Notes under the pieces: generated by a model | Told to the model about the DNA's origin: nothing | The model's input: only the letters and a program-made list of their open reading frames with translations | Databases searched by the model: none | Shown here: in pieces, positions 6,583 to 15,847 of the stretch | How the letters are laid out: the number at the start of each line of letters is the position of its first letter | How positions within the stretch are numbered: the stretch's first letter is position 1 | Source of the DNA: Bradyrhizobium sp. DOA9 | Lineage (GTDB): Bacteria > Pseudomonadota > Alphaproteobacteria > Rhizobiales > Xanthobacteraceae | DNA length: 64,000 nt | Assembly: GCF_000617845.2 (NCBI RefSeq) | Contig: NZ_DF820425.1 | Coordinates: forward strand, 3,771,725-3,835,724 | Direction: 5' to 3' | Position numbers and translations under genes: made by a program

Positions 6583-9272
6583 CCGACCGAATGCTGCTGG
6601 GCCGGCTGAAGCAGATCGTCCAGCGCCCGCATCGAGGCCCGTCGAAGCTCGGCGAGTTCACGCGCCGCACTCTCATGCTCGTGCCGTGACATCGCGGGCG
6701 CTGCTTCCTCGACCTCGCGGCAGCGCTCGAACAGGCGGACGAGGCCGAGCGCGCTTGCCGCGCTGCCGAGCTGGTGCGCCAATCGTGCGAGCTGCCTGTG
6801 GTCGCAGGCCGCCGCGGCCGTGGCGATGTCGTCGATCAGCCGGGCGCCCGTCTGCTGCAGAAGCTGCCGGAGCTTGTCGATTTGCGCCGCGCCCAGCAGC
6901 TCGCGCTGGTCATCGAGGAAGGGCCGATCGATCAGTTCGGTTGCCGGGCGTTGCGCCGCTACAGGCTCGGCCGCAAGGTCATCCTCGATCGCCTCGCGCA
7001 GCGCGTTGATCAGGATCGGCTTGCTGACGACCTTGGCAATGCCGGCGCCGGCAAGCCGATCGCGGGCGCGGCGGGAGACGTCGGCGGTCACGGCGATGAT
7101 GCGGGGCATCTTGGCAAGACCGAGCTCGCCGATCCGGAAGGCCGCCTCGACGCCGTCCATGTCGGGCATGTGCAGATCCATCAGAATGACGTCGAAGGTC
7201 TGATCGCGGGCGAGCGCGACGGCGGAGGCGCCGTTCCTGGCGATCGTGGCGTGGTGGCCGAGCCGGTGCAGGATCGCCGCGCCGACCTCGCAATTGACGG
7301 GGTCATCGTCGACCAGGAGCACGCGGAGCTGCCGCGAGGGCGGCGCAAGCGCGCCTTGCGCCACGCTGTTTCCGGCAAGTCCGAGCGGCACTTGAAGCGT
7401 GAAGGTGCTGCCCGCGCCAGGCGCGCTCTCGACCTTGAGCTCACCGCGCATCAGGCGGGTGAGGCGGCGCGCGATCACAAGGCCGAGGCCGGTGCCGCCG
7501 AAGCGCCGCGCGATGCTGTCGTCGGCCTGGACGAAATCCTCGAAGATCCGCTCGTGCAGCTCGGGCGCGATGCCGATGCCGGTGTCGCGCACATCGATGC
7601 GCAGGAGGAGGTGATCGTCGTGCCGCTCGGCTGCTGCGCTCACGCCGATGCCGCCGCTCGGGGTGAACTTGATCGCGTTGCCGATCAGGTTGAGCAGGAT
7701 GCGATTGAGCCTGACCGGATCGGCATGCACGGCGGTGGCGACCGTCGTATCGCAGGCGAGGTCGAAGCTGAGGCCCTTATCCAGGGCTTGCGGACGCATC
7801 AGGTCTGCGGCGGCTTCGATGAGCTGGCCGAGACGGAAGTCGCGCGTCTCCAGCATTTCCGTGCTGGCCTCGAGGCGGGCATATTCCAGCACCGCATCGA
7901 CCAGTGCGATCAGCGTTTCGCCCGACGCCGCCGCCGTGGCGAGGTGGCGGCGCTGGGCCTCGCCGAGGCTGCCGTCGTCCAGGAGTTGCAGCACGCCCAT
8001 GACCCCGTTGAGCGGCGTGCGCAGCTCGTGGCTGACGACGGCGAGGAAGCGCGACTTGGTCTCGTTGGCCGCCACCGCCGCGCTGCGCGCGCGCTCGGCG
8101 GAATCGTGCTCGGCGAGCGCGTGGTCGCGGGCCTTCTCCAGCTCGGAGGTGCGCTCGATCACCTTGCGCTCGAGCGTGGCGTAGGATTCGCGCAAATGCG
8201 CCGCCATGCGGTTGAACTGCTCGCCGAGCGCCTCCAGCTCGTCGCCGGTCTTGATCGCGAGGCGCGAGTCGAGATCGCCGCTGCCGATCCGCCTCGCTCC
8301 TTGCGTCAGCAGCTGGATCGGCACGGTCATGCGCCGGCTGAGAACCAGCGAGACCAGCACGGCGCAGGCCAGCAGGATCACGAGGAGGAAGCTCGAGCGG
8401 CCGATCGAGGCATAGATCGGCGCGTAAGCTTCGGTGAGCGGCAGCTCGACGAACACCAGCCAGCCGAGCGAGGGCACCGTCGCATAGGTCGACAGCACGC
8501 GTTGGCCGGACAGACCTTGCTTGACGAGGCCGCCCGAAGGCGGCCCGACGCTGTCGAGCGCGGAGCGGACGTCGGCATGGCCGGAGAGATCGCTGCGCTG
8601 GAGCGCCCGCCACAGATCGGGATGCGCGATCAAGACGCCCATGCGGTCGACGACATAGGCCTTGCCGGTGTTGCCGACCCTGATCCCGGCGACCAGGTCC
8701 CAGATGAAGCGCAGGTTGACCTCGGCGACGATCACATTGGGGTCGCGCCCGGTGCCGCGCGTGGCGAGCGTCATGAACGGCTCGGTGTCGGCGAAGAAGT
8801 AGACGGGACCGTAGTAGGCCCGGCTGTCACTGGCGCCGCGGAAGGCGGCTGAAGCGGAGAGGTCGGCGTTGCTGCCGACCTTGTCGGCGATGCGGCGCGA
8901 CACGCGCACCTGCTCCCGGCCTTCCGAATTGAGCTGGGCGATCTCCGCGATCGCAGGCGAGAGGCGCAGCAGGCGGGTGGCGTTCAGCCGCTCGTCCTCG
9001 TTGGTCGACAGCTCCGGCGGCAGGCGCGCGAGCCACCTGATCTGGTTCTCGATCTGACCGATGAACTGGCCGATCTGGATCGCTGCGGAAGCGGCCTGCT
9101 CGCGCTGGGTCGCCGCCAGCAGCTGCTTCTGCTCGCGATAGGAGAACCAGACGTCGAAGCCGGTGTTGATGGCGAGCGCGGCAAAGGCGAGGGCGACGAT
9201 CGCGTAGAGATATTTCCTGAACAGCCGGCCGGGAGGCGCCTGCGATTGTCCCTGGTCGATCGGCTCGTTCAC
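6579..9272 (-). CDS. Hybrid sensor histidine kinase (Cache-HAMP-HisKA-HATPase-REC-HPt)
   Basis: An 897-residue membrane kinase. A membrane segment (about 20-40) and a second (about 292-313) bracket a periplasmic Cache-like sensor; HAMP follows, then the H-box SHELRTPLNG with H415, N-box NAIKF, G-boxes DTGIGI and GGTGLGL, a receiver domain with D699 (LMDLHMPDMDG), and a C-terminal HPt domain with H833 (LAHQLGSAASALGL). It is thus a complete phosphorelay up to HPt, but no response regulator lies nearby. Its ATG overlaps the stop of the upstream binding-protein gene by four bases, suggesting that protein delivers the signal. The stop just overlaps the end of the convergent LysR gene. Confidence 0.92.
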   Translation of the reverse strand: MNEPIDQGQSQAPPGRLFRKYLYAIVALAFAALAINTGFDVWFSYREQKQLLAATQREQAASAAIQIGQFIGQIENQIRWLARLPPELSTNEDERLNATRLLRLSPAIAEIAQLNSEGREQVRVSRRIADKVGSNADLSASAAFRGASDSRAYYGPVYFFADTEPFMTLATRGTGRDPNVIVAEVNLRFIWDLVAGIRVGNTGKAYVVDRMGVLIAHPDLWRALQRSDLSGHADVRSALDSVGPPSGGLVKQGLSGQRVLSTYATVPSLGWLVFVELPLTEAYAPIYASIGRSSFLLVILLACAVLVSLVLSRRMTVPIQLLTQGARRIGSGDLDSRLAIKTGDELEALGEQFNRMAAHLRESYATLERKVIERTSELEKARDHALAEHDSAERARSAAVAANETKSRFLAVVSHELRTPLNGVMGVLQLLDDGSLGEAQRRHLATAAASGETLIALVDAVLEYARLEASTEMLETRDFRLGQLIEAAADLMRPQALDKGLSFDLACDTTVATAVHADPVRLNRILLNLIGNAIKFTPSGGIGVSAAAERHDDHLLLRIDVRDTGIGIAPELHERIFEDFVQADDSIARRFGGTGLGLVIARRLTRLMRGELKVESAPGAGSTFTLQVPLGLAGNSVAQGALAPPSRQLRVLLVDDDPVNCEVGAAILHRLGHHATIARNGASAVALARDQTFDVILMDLHMPDMDGVEAAFRIGELGLAKMPRIIAVTADVSRRARDRLAGAGIAKVVSKPILINALREAIEDDLAAEPVAAQRPATELIDRPFLDDQRELLGAAQIDKLRQLLQQTGARLIDDIATAAAACDHRQLARLAHQLGSAASALGLVRLFERCREVEEAAPAMSRHEHESAARELAELRRASMRALDDLLQPAQQHSVG

Positions 9273-10303
9273 TCGCGGATCTCGTCGGCGCGTGCGAGCA
9301 GCGTGAACTGGATGGTCAAGCCGAGCGTGCGGGCGACCGTGCGGTTGATCAACAGCTCGTATTTGCGCGGCGATTGCACCGGAAGGTCGCCGGCCCTGGT
9401 GCCGCGCAGGATGAGATCGACGTAGTCGGCCGAGCGCACCTCGAGCGTCGGTCCGTAGCTCATCAGCCCGCCTGCATCCATGAAATAATGGAACGGATAG
9501 ATCGTGGGCACGCGGTACTGGGCGGCTGCCGCGACGACCGCCTTGCGGTTGACGACGAGAAAGCTGTCGACCAGCGCCAGCATCGCCGCCTTGGGCGGTT
9601 CGGAGAAGCGCCTGACGGCATCGTCGATCTCCGCCGGCGCGTTGACGGGGGCGGGGACCGCGGACACGCCGGACGCTGCGGCCTCCTGCTCGATCGAGTC
9701 GAGAAAGAAGCGCCCGCCGCGCGGCGTGGTCGCCGGGTTGAACAGCACGCCGACGCGCGCGACATCAGGCACGGCCTCGCGGATCAGCTGCAGCCATTTG
9801 CCGCCCATCTCGGCGCTGCTGTTGGTGAAGCCGGTGGCGTTGCCGCCTGGATGGGCGAGGCTTTCGACGAAGCCGTTGCCGACCGGATCGTTCGCGGTCG
9901 CAAACACCACCGGGATGGTCCTGGTGGCGGCAAGGACCGCGGCGGTCTCGATCGTCGACCCCGTCAGGATCACGTCCGGCTTGAGGTCGAGCAGTTCCTG
10001 GACGGCCGCCTTCAGTCTGTCCGGTGCGCCGAAGGTCGAGCGGAGCTCGAGGTGGAAGTTGACGCCTTCGACCCAGCCGCGCTGCCGCAAGCCGGCGACG
10101 AGGTTGCCGAGGCGAGAACTCGCGCTGTCGATCATGCCGCGCCTGGTCAGCTCGTCGTCGAGCGGCAATGCGGTGAGCGAGGCGACGATCCGCATGCGAT
10201 CGGGCGTTGCGCCGAGCGCGATCCATCCCGCGGCCGATGCAGTCGCGAGACGAATGAAGCCGCGGCGATTGATCGCCGCGGAAACGAAGGATCGCCCCGT
10301 CAT
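9269..10303 (-). CDS. ABC-type substrate-binding protein (TrpX/PF04392-like), probable sensor partner
   Basis: A 344-residue exported protein. The N terminus has a Tat-like RRGFIRLATASAAGWIAL signal. The rest matches the two-lobe binding proteins of the PF04392 type: LRQRGWVEGVNF, DVILTGSTIETAAV, the TIPVVFATANDPVGNGFV block and LAHPGGNATGFTN. No permease or ATPase gene accompanies it; instead it overlaps a hybrid sensor kinase, so it probably presents a ligand to the kinase rather than serving import. The ligand is unknown. Confidence 0.85.
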   Translation of the reverse strand: MTGRSFVSAAINRRGFIRLATASAAGWIALGATPDRMRIVASLTALPLDDELTRRGMIDSASSRLGNLVAGLRQRGWVEGVNFHLELRSTFGAPDRLKAAVQELLDLKPDVILTGSTIETAAVLAATRTIPVVFATANDPVGNGFVESLAHPGGNATGFTNSSAEMGGKWLQLIREAVPDVARVGVLFNPATTPRGGRFFLDSIEQEAAASGVSAVPAPVNAPAEIDDAVRRFSEPPKAAMLALVDSFLVVNRKAVVAAAAQYRVPTIYPFHYFMDAGGLMSYGPTLEVRSADYVDLILRGTRAGDLPVQSPRKYELLINRTVARTLGLTIQFTLLARADEIRE

Positions 10304-10444
10304 GGACTACGTTGCACGATCGCCTTGCCCTGCTCGATGCTTAGCGTGAAAGCGGGGTGCCCACAATCGGCGAAAGGCGCATGTGAATGTTCGTTCGCAG
10401 GCTTTCGATCCGGCGCCCGGTCGCGTTACCGTTCGAGTGCCAGC

Positions 10445-11077
10445 CTAGCGCCGCAGCGTGAACGCTTCCGCGTTCCGCCGCTGCTCCCATTTCGCCTGCT
10501 CCAGCTCCGGCCGGTCGCACTCGACCTCGGGATAGCCGATGCAGAGATAGGCGATGAATTTCCAGGTATCAGGCACATCGAGAATGGCGTGAATGCGATC
10601 GGGATTGAGGATCGACACCCAGCCGAGGCCGATGCCCTCGGCACGCGCGGCGAGCCACATCGCGGTGATCGCGGCGACCACGGAATATTCGGTCGTCTCC
10701 GGCATGGTCGCGCGGCCGAGGCCGTGGCCGATGTCGCTGGCCTTGTCGGCAAACACGGCAAGGTGGCCGGGGGCCTGTTCGAGGCCCGACAGTTTCAGCG
10801 TGGCATAGCGCGCCGCGCGCTCGCCGGAATAGCAATTCAAGGCGTCGGCATTGCACGACTTGAAATCGTCGGTGACCGCCCGGCGCCGTGCGTCGTCTTC
10901 CACGACCACGAAGCGCCAGGGCTGGCTGAGGCCGACCGAAGGCGAGAGGCAGGCGGTCTCGATCAGGCGATCGATCGCGCCTTGCGGCAACGGATCGCTG
11001 CGGAAGCGGCGCACGTCGCGGCGCCACACGAACAGCTCGCGCAAGTGTTGGCGGAAGGTATCGTCGAACTCGACCAT
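10445..11077 (-). CDS. bluB: 5,6-dimethylbenzimidazole synthase
   Basis: A 210-residue flavodoxin-reductase-fold (nitroreductase-like) protein matching BluB. It carries RRDVRRF, the SPSVGLSQPWRFVVV block and GLGWVSIL near the end. BluB cannibalises reduced FMN with O2 to make dimethylbenzimidazole, the lower ligand of cobalamin. It is the last gene of a leftward operon cobU-cobS-bluB (four bases from cobS), consistent with lower-ligand assembly. An O2-dependent enzyme fits the aerobic corrin pathway here. Confidence 0.95.
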   Translation of the reverse strand: MVEFDDTFRQHLRELFVWRRDVRRFRSDPLPQGAIDRLIETACLSPSVGLSQPWRFVVVEDDARRRAVTDDFKSCNADALNCYSGERAARYATLKLSGLEQAPGHLAVFADKASDIGHGLGRATMPETTEYSVVAAITAMWLAARAEGIGLGWVSILNPDRIHAILDVPDTWKFIAYLCIGYPEVECDRPELEQAKWEQRRNAEAFTLRR

Positions 11078-11081
11078 GAGG

Positions 11082-11864
11082 TCATCGCCCCAGCTGGAAG
11101 GACGCGGCCACCAGCAGGATCAGGATCTCGCCGGTCTGCTCGAATGCGCCGAGAATGTCGCCGGTCTGCCCGCCGATCTGGCGCACGGCAAGCCGCGCCA
11201 GCATCAGGCCGGCAAGCGACAGCAGGATCAGGCCGACCAGCGCCTTGCCCGGCCCCAACGCCAGCACAAGCGCGAGCGTTCCAAGCGCGAAGGCGATCGC
11301 CACGCTGCGGCCCGGCGGCGCCCCGGCGCCGGCCGATAAACCGTCAGGCCGCGCCGGCGGCACCAGCGACATGAAGGCCGGCACGCCGGCGCGGGCAGCA
11401 ACGTGCGCCGCGCACAGCGCGAGCATGACCGACCATGGATTTGCGATCGTCACAAGCGCGCTCCAGCGCAGTCCGAACGACAGGATCAGTGCGCAGATGC
11501 CGTAGGTCCCGATCCGGCTGTCGCGCATGATCTCGAGCTTGCGCTCGCGGGTGCGGCCGCCGCCGAGCCCGTCCGCGGTGTCGGCGAGTCCGTCCTCGTG
11601 CAGCGCGCCGGTGACGAGGGCCGTCGTGGCCAGCACGAGCAAGGCGGCAAGGCCCGGCGTCAGTCCGAAGCGAATGGCGATCTTGTAGACGAGCGCTCCG
11701 GCGAGGCCGACCAGCAGTCCCGCGACCGGCAGCGCCCAGGTCGCGCGCGTGATCGCGCCGTCGCTCGCGGGCTTCGCGGATGCCACCGGCAGGATCGTCA
11801 CGAACGATGTCGCCATTCTGAGATCGGCGAAGATATCTTTGAGAAATTCGGCGCGCGGGATCAT
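11082..11864 (-). CDS. cobS: Adenosylcobinamide-GDP ribazoletransferase (cobalamin synthase)
   Basis: A 260-residue polytopic membrane protein of the CobS/CobV family (CobV in Pseudomonas denitrificans naming). The acidic HEDGLADTADGLGGG motif and MRDSRIGTYG are family signatures. It joins adenosylcobinamide-GDP to alpha-ribazole(-phosphate) to finish cobalamin at the inner membrane. Its ATG overlaps the stop of cobU by four bases. This is not the CobS subunit of cobaltochelatase, which shares the name. Confidence 0.96.
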   Translation of the reverse strand: MIPRAEFLKDIFADLRMATSFVTILPVASAKPASDGAITRATWALPVAGLLVGLAGALVYKIAIRFGLTPGLAALLVLATTALVTGALHEDGLADTADGLGGGRTRERKLEIMRDSRIGTYGICALILSFGLRWSALVTIANPWSVMLALCAAHVAARAGVPAFMSLVPPARPDGLSAGAGAPPGRSVAIAFALGTLALVLALGPGKALVGLILLSLAGLMLARLAVRQIGGQTGDILGAFEQTGEILILLVAASFQLGR

Positions 11865-12364
11865 TTCAGTTTCATCGGCAGGCCGGCGACGACGAACTCG
11901 ACCTCGTCGGCGAACTCGGCGATCGTCTGGTTCATGATTCCGGCGGCGTCTCGAAAACTGCGCGCCAGCGCGTTGTCAGGGACGATGCCGAGGCCGACCT
12001 CGTTGGTGACGAGCACGACAGGGCTCTTGAGGTTGAGGAGGGTGGCGGCAAGCGCGTTCACCTCGCCCTCCCAATTGAGCTCCGCATGCATGACGTTGGA
12101 GAGCCAGAGGGTCAGGCAGTCCACGAGTCGCGCGCCGCCGCCATCGCTCGCGACCAGCGCCGACACCAGATTGAGTGGCACCTCGCGCTCGATCCAATCG
12201 GCTCCGCGCCGCGCACGGTGTCTTGCGATGCGTTCCTGCATTTCGCCATCGAGCGCTTCGGCCGTCGCGATGTAGACGGGCTGGCCGGGAAAGCTGCGCG
12301 CGCGCGCTTCCGCCCGGGTGCTTTTGCCCGATCGCGCCCCGCCGGTGATCAAGATGACGGCCAT
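11861..12364 (-). CDS. cobU: Bifunctional adenosylcobinamide kinase / adenosylcobinamide-phosphate guanylyltransferase
   Basis: A 167-residue CobU/CobP protein. Walker A GGARSGKS lies at the N terminus, followed by the RIARHRARRGADW segment with the guanylylated His, and DCLTLWLSN. It phosphorylates adenosylcobinamide and attaches GMP, activating it for CobS. I chose the ATG at 12364, preceded by GGAG at good spacing, over the GTG at 12385. It heads the leftward cobU-cobS-bluB operon and is divergent from cbiB; no riboswitch is visible in the 120 bases between them. Confidence 0.95.
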   Translation of the reverse strand: MAVILITGGARSGKSTRAEARARSFPGQPVYIATAEALDGEMQERIARHRARRGADWIEREVPLNLVSALVASDGGGARLVDCLTLWLSNVMHAELNWEGEVNALAATLLNLKSPVVLVTNEVGLGIVPDNALARSFRDAAGIMNQTIAEFADEVEFVVAGLPMKLK

Positions 12365-12484
12365 GAAGGTCTCCTGCCGCAGCACTAATCATCAAACGCG
12401 GCCAAAGACAAAGCCGAAATCAGGCGGCGAGGGGCTTGCGCTCGGCCGCCGTCTTGCGCAACAGGGGCGGGACAGGAGCTAGAT

Positions 12485-13426
12485 GTGGACTTTGCGGGCG
12501 CGATGGTTGTGGCGATGGCGGTGGATGCCCTTCTGGGCTGGCCGGCCCGGCTGTTCGCGTGGATCGGCCATCCCGTCACCTGGCTCGGCTGGCTGATTGC
12601 GGTCATCGACACCGCCTGGAATCGCGCGTCCGATCCGCCGGCATTGCGTCGAGCCGCCGGCATCGCCGGCGCGCTTGCGGTGATCGCGCTCTCCGCTGCG
12701 GTCGGTTGGGCGCTTCAATCGCTGCTTCCTTCGGGCTGGATTCAGGTCGTGCTGATTGGCATCCTGGCCTGGCCATCGGTCGCGCTGCGCTCGCTGCATG
12801 ATCATGTCGCTGCCGTTGCCACGCCCTTGCTGGCCGGCGACCTTGCCGCGGCGCGCGATGCGGTCTCGCGCATCGTCGGCCGCGATCCCGCAAGCCTCGA
12901 TGAAGCCGGCATCGCGCGCGCGGCGATCGAGAGCCTCGCCGAAAACGCCTCCGACGGTATCGTCGCGCCGGTGTTCTGGGGCGCGCTGTTGGGCTTGCCC
13001 GGTATCCTCGGCTACAAGGCCATCAACACGCTGGACTCCATGATCGGCCATCGCAGCGAACGGCATGAGGCGTTCGGCTGGGCGGCGGCGCGCATCGACG
13101 ATGTCGCCAATTTCATTCCGGCGCGGCTGACCGGATTCCTGTTCGTGCTGCTGGCACCGCAGCGGTCGGAGGCATTGGCCTGCATGACGCGCGATGCGCG
13201 CCGGCATCGCTCGCCGAATGCCGGCTGGCCGGAAGCGGCCATGGCGGGCGGACTCGGTGTGCGGCTCAGCGGCCCCCGCATCTACCACGGCCGCGCGACC
13301 GACGAGCCCTGGCTGAACGAAGGCGCGCGCGATCCGCGCGCCGCCGACATCGCCGAGGCATTGGCGGTCTACCGCCGTGCCATGCTGCTGCTCGCAGGCC
13401 TGCTTGCGATCCTGGCCTTCGTGTGA
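12485..13426 (+). CDS. cbiB: Adenosylcobinamide-phosphate synthase (cobalamin biosynthesis protein CbiB/CobD)
   Basis: A 313-residue membrane protein with the CbiB signature NTLDSMIGHRSERHEAFGWA and the preceding AENASDGIVAPVF. It attaches the aminopropanol(-phosphate) arm to adenosylcobyric acid at the membrane. The start is GTG at 12485, with AGGAG six bases upstream. The stop overlaps the GTG start of the next gene, which supplies the aminopropanol phosphate arm, so substrate and enzyme genes are coupled. Confidence 0.95.
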   Translation: MDFAGAMVVAMAVDALLGWPARLFAWIGHPVTWLGWLIAVIDTAWNRASDPPALRRAAGIAGALAVIALSAAVGWALQSLLPSGWIQVVLIGILAWPSVALRSLHDHVAAVATPLLAGDLAAARDAVSRIVGRDPASLDEAGIARAAIESLAENASDGIVAPVFWGALLGLPGILGYKAINTLDSMIGHRSERHEAFGWAAARIDDVANFIPARLTGFLFVLLAPQRSEALACMTRDARRHRSPNAGWPEAAMAGGLGVRLSGPRIYHGRATDEPWLNEGARDPRAADIAEALAVYRRAMLLLAGLLAILAFV

Positions 13427-14403
13427 AAAAACAGGGCATGCGCGAGCACGGTGGAAATCTGGACCAGGCCCAGCAGCGTTTTGGCGGCCGCGCGGAAGAT
13501 TGGATCGATCTGTCGACGGGCATCAACCGGCTGCCTTATCCGGTGGGCGAAGTGAGCTTGCATGCTTGGAGCGCGCTGCCGTCGCGTGCCGAGATCGAGG
13601 CGCTGCATCGGGCGGCGCGGCAGGCCTATCGCACGAGCGCGCCGGTTGTTGCGGTGGGCGGTGCTCAGGCCGCCATTCAATTGCTGCCGCAACTCGCGAC
13701 GCCGGGACGGGCGCGCATCCTCGCGCCGACCTACAATGAATATGCCGGCGTCCTGTCGGCCGCCGGCTGGGATGTCCAGGAGGTTGCGGAGCTCGATGCG
13801 CTGGCCTGTGCGGACCTCGCCATTGTCGTCAATCCCAACAATCCCGACGGTCGCTGCCATTCGCGCAAGGATCTGCTCGCGCTGCTGCCACGCGTCGGCC
13901 GCCTCGTCATCGACGAGAGCTTTGCCGATGCCGTTCCGCAATTGTCGCTTGCAACTGATGCGGATCGACCGGGCCTGTTGATCCTGCGGTCGTTCGGTAA
14001 GTTCTATGGCTTGGCCGGCCTGCGGCTCGGCTTCGCCATCGGTCATGCCGCCGACATCGACAGGCTTGCTGCGATGTCCGGCCCATGGCCTGTTTCGGGC
14101 GCGGCGATCGAAATCGGCTGCCGTGCCTTGCGCGATGAGGCCTGGGCCGAGGCAACGTCGGCGCGGCTCGCCCGCGATTGTCTTCGTCTCGACGCGATGG
14201 CGCATGCGCAAGGCTGGCGGCTCATCGGCGGCACGCCGCTGTTTCGCTTGTACGAGACGCCCGACGCGCTGGCTGCGCAGGACAAGCTGGCGCGCAGGCA
14301 CATCTGGTCCCGCGTCTTCGCGCAGCAGCCGACATGGCTGCGCCTCGGACTTCCCGGCCGCGAAGCCGAATGGACGCGCCTTGCCGAGGCTCTAGCGCGC
14401 TAG
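13423..14403 (+). CDS. cobD: L-threonine-O-3-phosphate decarboxylase (CobC in P. denitrificans naming)
   Basis: A 326-residue PLP enzyme of the histidinol-phosphate-aminotransferase-like fold. The N-terminal HGGNLDQAQQRFGG is typical, NPNNPDGR binds the cofactor region, and the Schiff-base Lys lies in LRSFGKFYGLAGLRLG. It makes (R)-1-amino-2-propanol phosphate for the nucleotide loop. The GTG start at 13423 overlaps the cbiB stop by four bases; an ATG at 13438 is an alternative. The 3' end overlaps the convergent cobQ by 12 bases. Confidence 0.93.
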   Translation: MKKQGMREHGGNLDQAQQRFGGRAEDWIDLSTGINRLPYPVGEVSLHAWSALPSRAEIEALHRAARQAYRTSAPVVAVGGAQAAIQLLPQLATPGRARILAPTYNEYAGVLSAAGWDVQEVAELDALACADLAIVVNPNNPDGRCHSRKDLLALLPRVGRLVIDESFADAVPQLSLATDADRPGLLILRSFGKFYGLAGLRLGFAIGHAADIDRLAAMSGPWPVSGAAIEIGCRALRDEAWAEATSARLARDCLRLDAMAHAQGWRLIGGTPLFRLYETPDALAAQDKLARRHIWSRVFAQQPTWLRLGLPGREAEWTRLAEALAR

Positions 14404-15840
14404 CGCGAGCAGGCTTGGGACGTCGAGATGCTTTTCCATCTGATCGGCCAGCGCCTCGAGCGCGCTCTCGACCCTGGCGTGATAAAGCTCTTCGCCCGCG
14501 GGAATGCCGAGCTTGGCGAGATAGGCCTTGCGGAAATCATCCGACGTGAACAGGCCGTGCAGATAGCTGCCCTGCACACGACCATCTCTTGAGATCGCGC
14601 CTTCAGGCTCGCCGTCCAGCTTTGCGAACGGGCGGGCGCGATCCGGGCCGTCGGTGCGGCCGATGTGGATCTCGTAAGCCTGGATCGGCTGATCGGTCGC
14701 GGCATGCACGGCCGCAACGCGCGTGAGGGTCTTTTGCGGGCTCATCGCCGTCTCGACATCGAGAAGCCCGAGGCCCGGCGTGTCGCCCGCAGGTCCCTCG
14801 ATGCCCTCGGGGTCGGCGACGCTGCGTCCCAGCATCTGGTAGCCGCCGCAGAGACCGAGCACATGGCCGCCCCTGCGGTGGTGCGCGAAGAGGTCGATGT
14901 CCCAGCCCTGCGCGCGCAGGAAGGCGAGATCGCCGCGCGTGGATTTCGAGCCGGGAATGATGACGAGACGCACGTCGCCCGGAATCGCCTCACCCGGGCG
15001 CACCATCACGAGATCGACACCCGGCTCGAGCTTGAGCGGATCGAGATCGTCGAAATTGGCGATCCGCGAGAGTGCGAGACAGGCGATCTTGCACTGGCCG
15101 GGCTTGCGCGCGTCGCTCAGGCCGAGCGCATCCTCGGCCGGCAACTCGCCGGCACGCGGAAACCAGGGCAGCACGCCAAGGCCGCGCCATGCAGTCTTTT
15201 GCTCGATCAGCCTGTAGCCGTCGTCGAACAGCGTGGGATCGCCGCGGAACTTGTTGATGACGAAGCCGGAGATCATCGCGGCATCGTCGGGGTCGATCAC
15301 CGTCTTGATGCCGACCAGCTGCGCGATGACGCCGCCGCGATCGATATCGCCGACCAGCACGACCGGCACGTTCGCCTTGCGCGCGAAGCCCATATTGGCG
15401 ATGTCGGCCTTGCGCAAATTGACTTCGGCCGGGCTGCCGGCGCCCTCGACCAGCACCAGATCGGCGCGGGCCTTCAGCCGTTCGAAGCTCTCCAGCACCG
15501 CGCCCATCAGCGACGGCTTCATGGCCGCGTAGTCGCGCGCACGGGCCGTTGCGATGCGCTTGCCATGGACCACGACTTGCGCGCCGACATCGGTCTCGGG
15601 CTTGAGCAGCACCGGGTTCATGTCGGTGTGCGGCTCGACGCCGGCGGCGAGCGCCTGCAGCGCCTGGGCACGGCCGATCTCGCCGCCGTCGACAGTGACG
15701 GCCGCATTGTTCGACATGTTCTGCGGCTTGAACGGCAGCACCCGCAGACCGCGGCGCGTGAAGGCGCGCGCGAGGCCCGCGACGATGAGCGATTTGCCCA
15801 CGTCCGAGCCGGCCCCCTGGATCATCAATGCGCGTGCCAT
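14392..15840 (-). CDS. cobQ: Cobyric acid synthase
   Basis: A 482-residue glutamine-dependent amidotransferase. The N-terminal dethiobiotin-synthetase-like domain has the P-loop GAGSDVGKS, FKPQNMSNN and VEGAGSPAEVNLR; the C-terminal type I glutaminase-like domain has the nucleophile Cys in GLCGGYQML and the His of SYLHGLF. It amidates four carboxylates of adenosylcobyrinic acid a,c-diamide. It follows cobO by seven bases in a leftward operon. Confidence 0.97.
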   Translation of the reverse strand: MARALMIQGAGSDVGKSLIVAGLARAFTRRGLRVLPFKPQNMSNNAAVTVDGGEIGRAQALQALAAGVEPHTDMNPVLLKPETDVGAQVVVHGKRIATARARDYAAMKPSLMGAVLESFERLKARADLVLVEGAGSPAEVNLRKADIANMGFARKANVPVVLVGDIDRGGVIAQLVGIKTVIDPDDAAMISGFVINKFRGDPTLFDDGYRLIEQKTAWRGLGVLPWFPRAGELPAEDALGLSDARKPGQCKIACLALSRIANFDDLDPLKLEPGVDLVMVRPGEAIPGDVRLVIIPGSKSTRGDLAFLRAQGWDIDLFAHHRRGGHVLGLCGGYQMLGRSVADPEGIEGPAGDTPGLGLLDVETAMSPQKTLTRVAAVHAATDQPIQAYEIHIGRTDGPDRARPFAKLDGEPEGAISRDGRVQGSYLHGLFTSDDFRKAYLAKLGIPAGEELYHARVESALEALADQMEKHLDVPSLLALAR

Positions 15841-15847
15841 CGTGCCT

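Noticed and set aside
6774..8852. Forward open frame of 692 codons opposite the hybrid kinase
   Set aside because: The reverse-strand kinase has every catalytic box; the forward frame has antisense-type composition.
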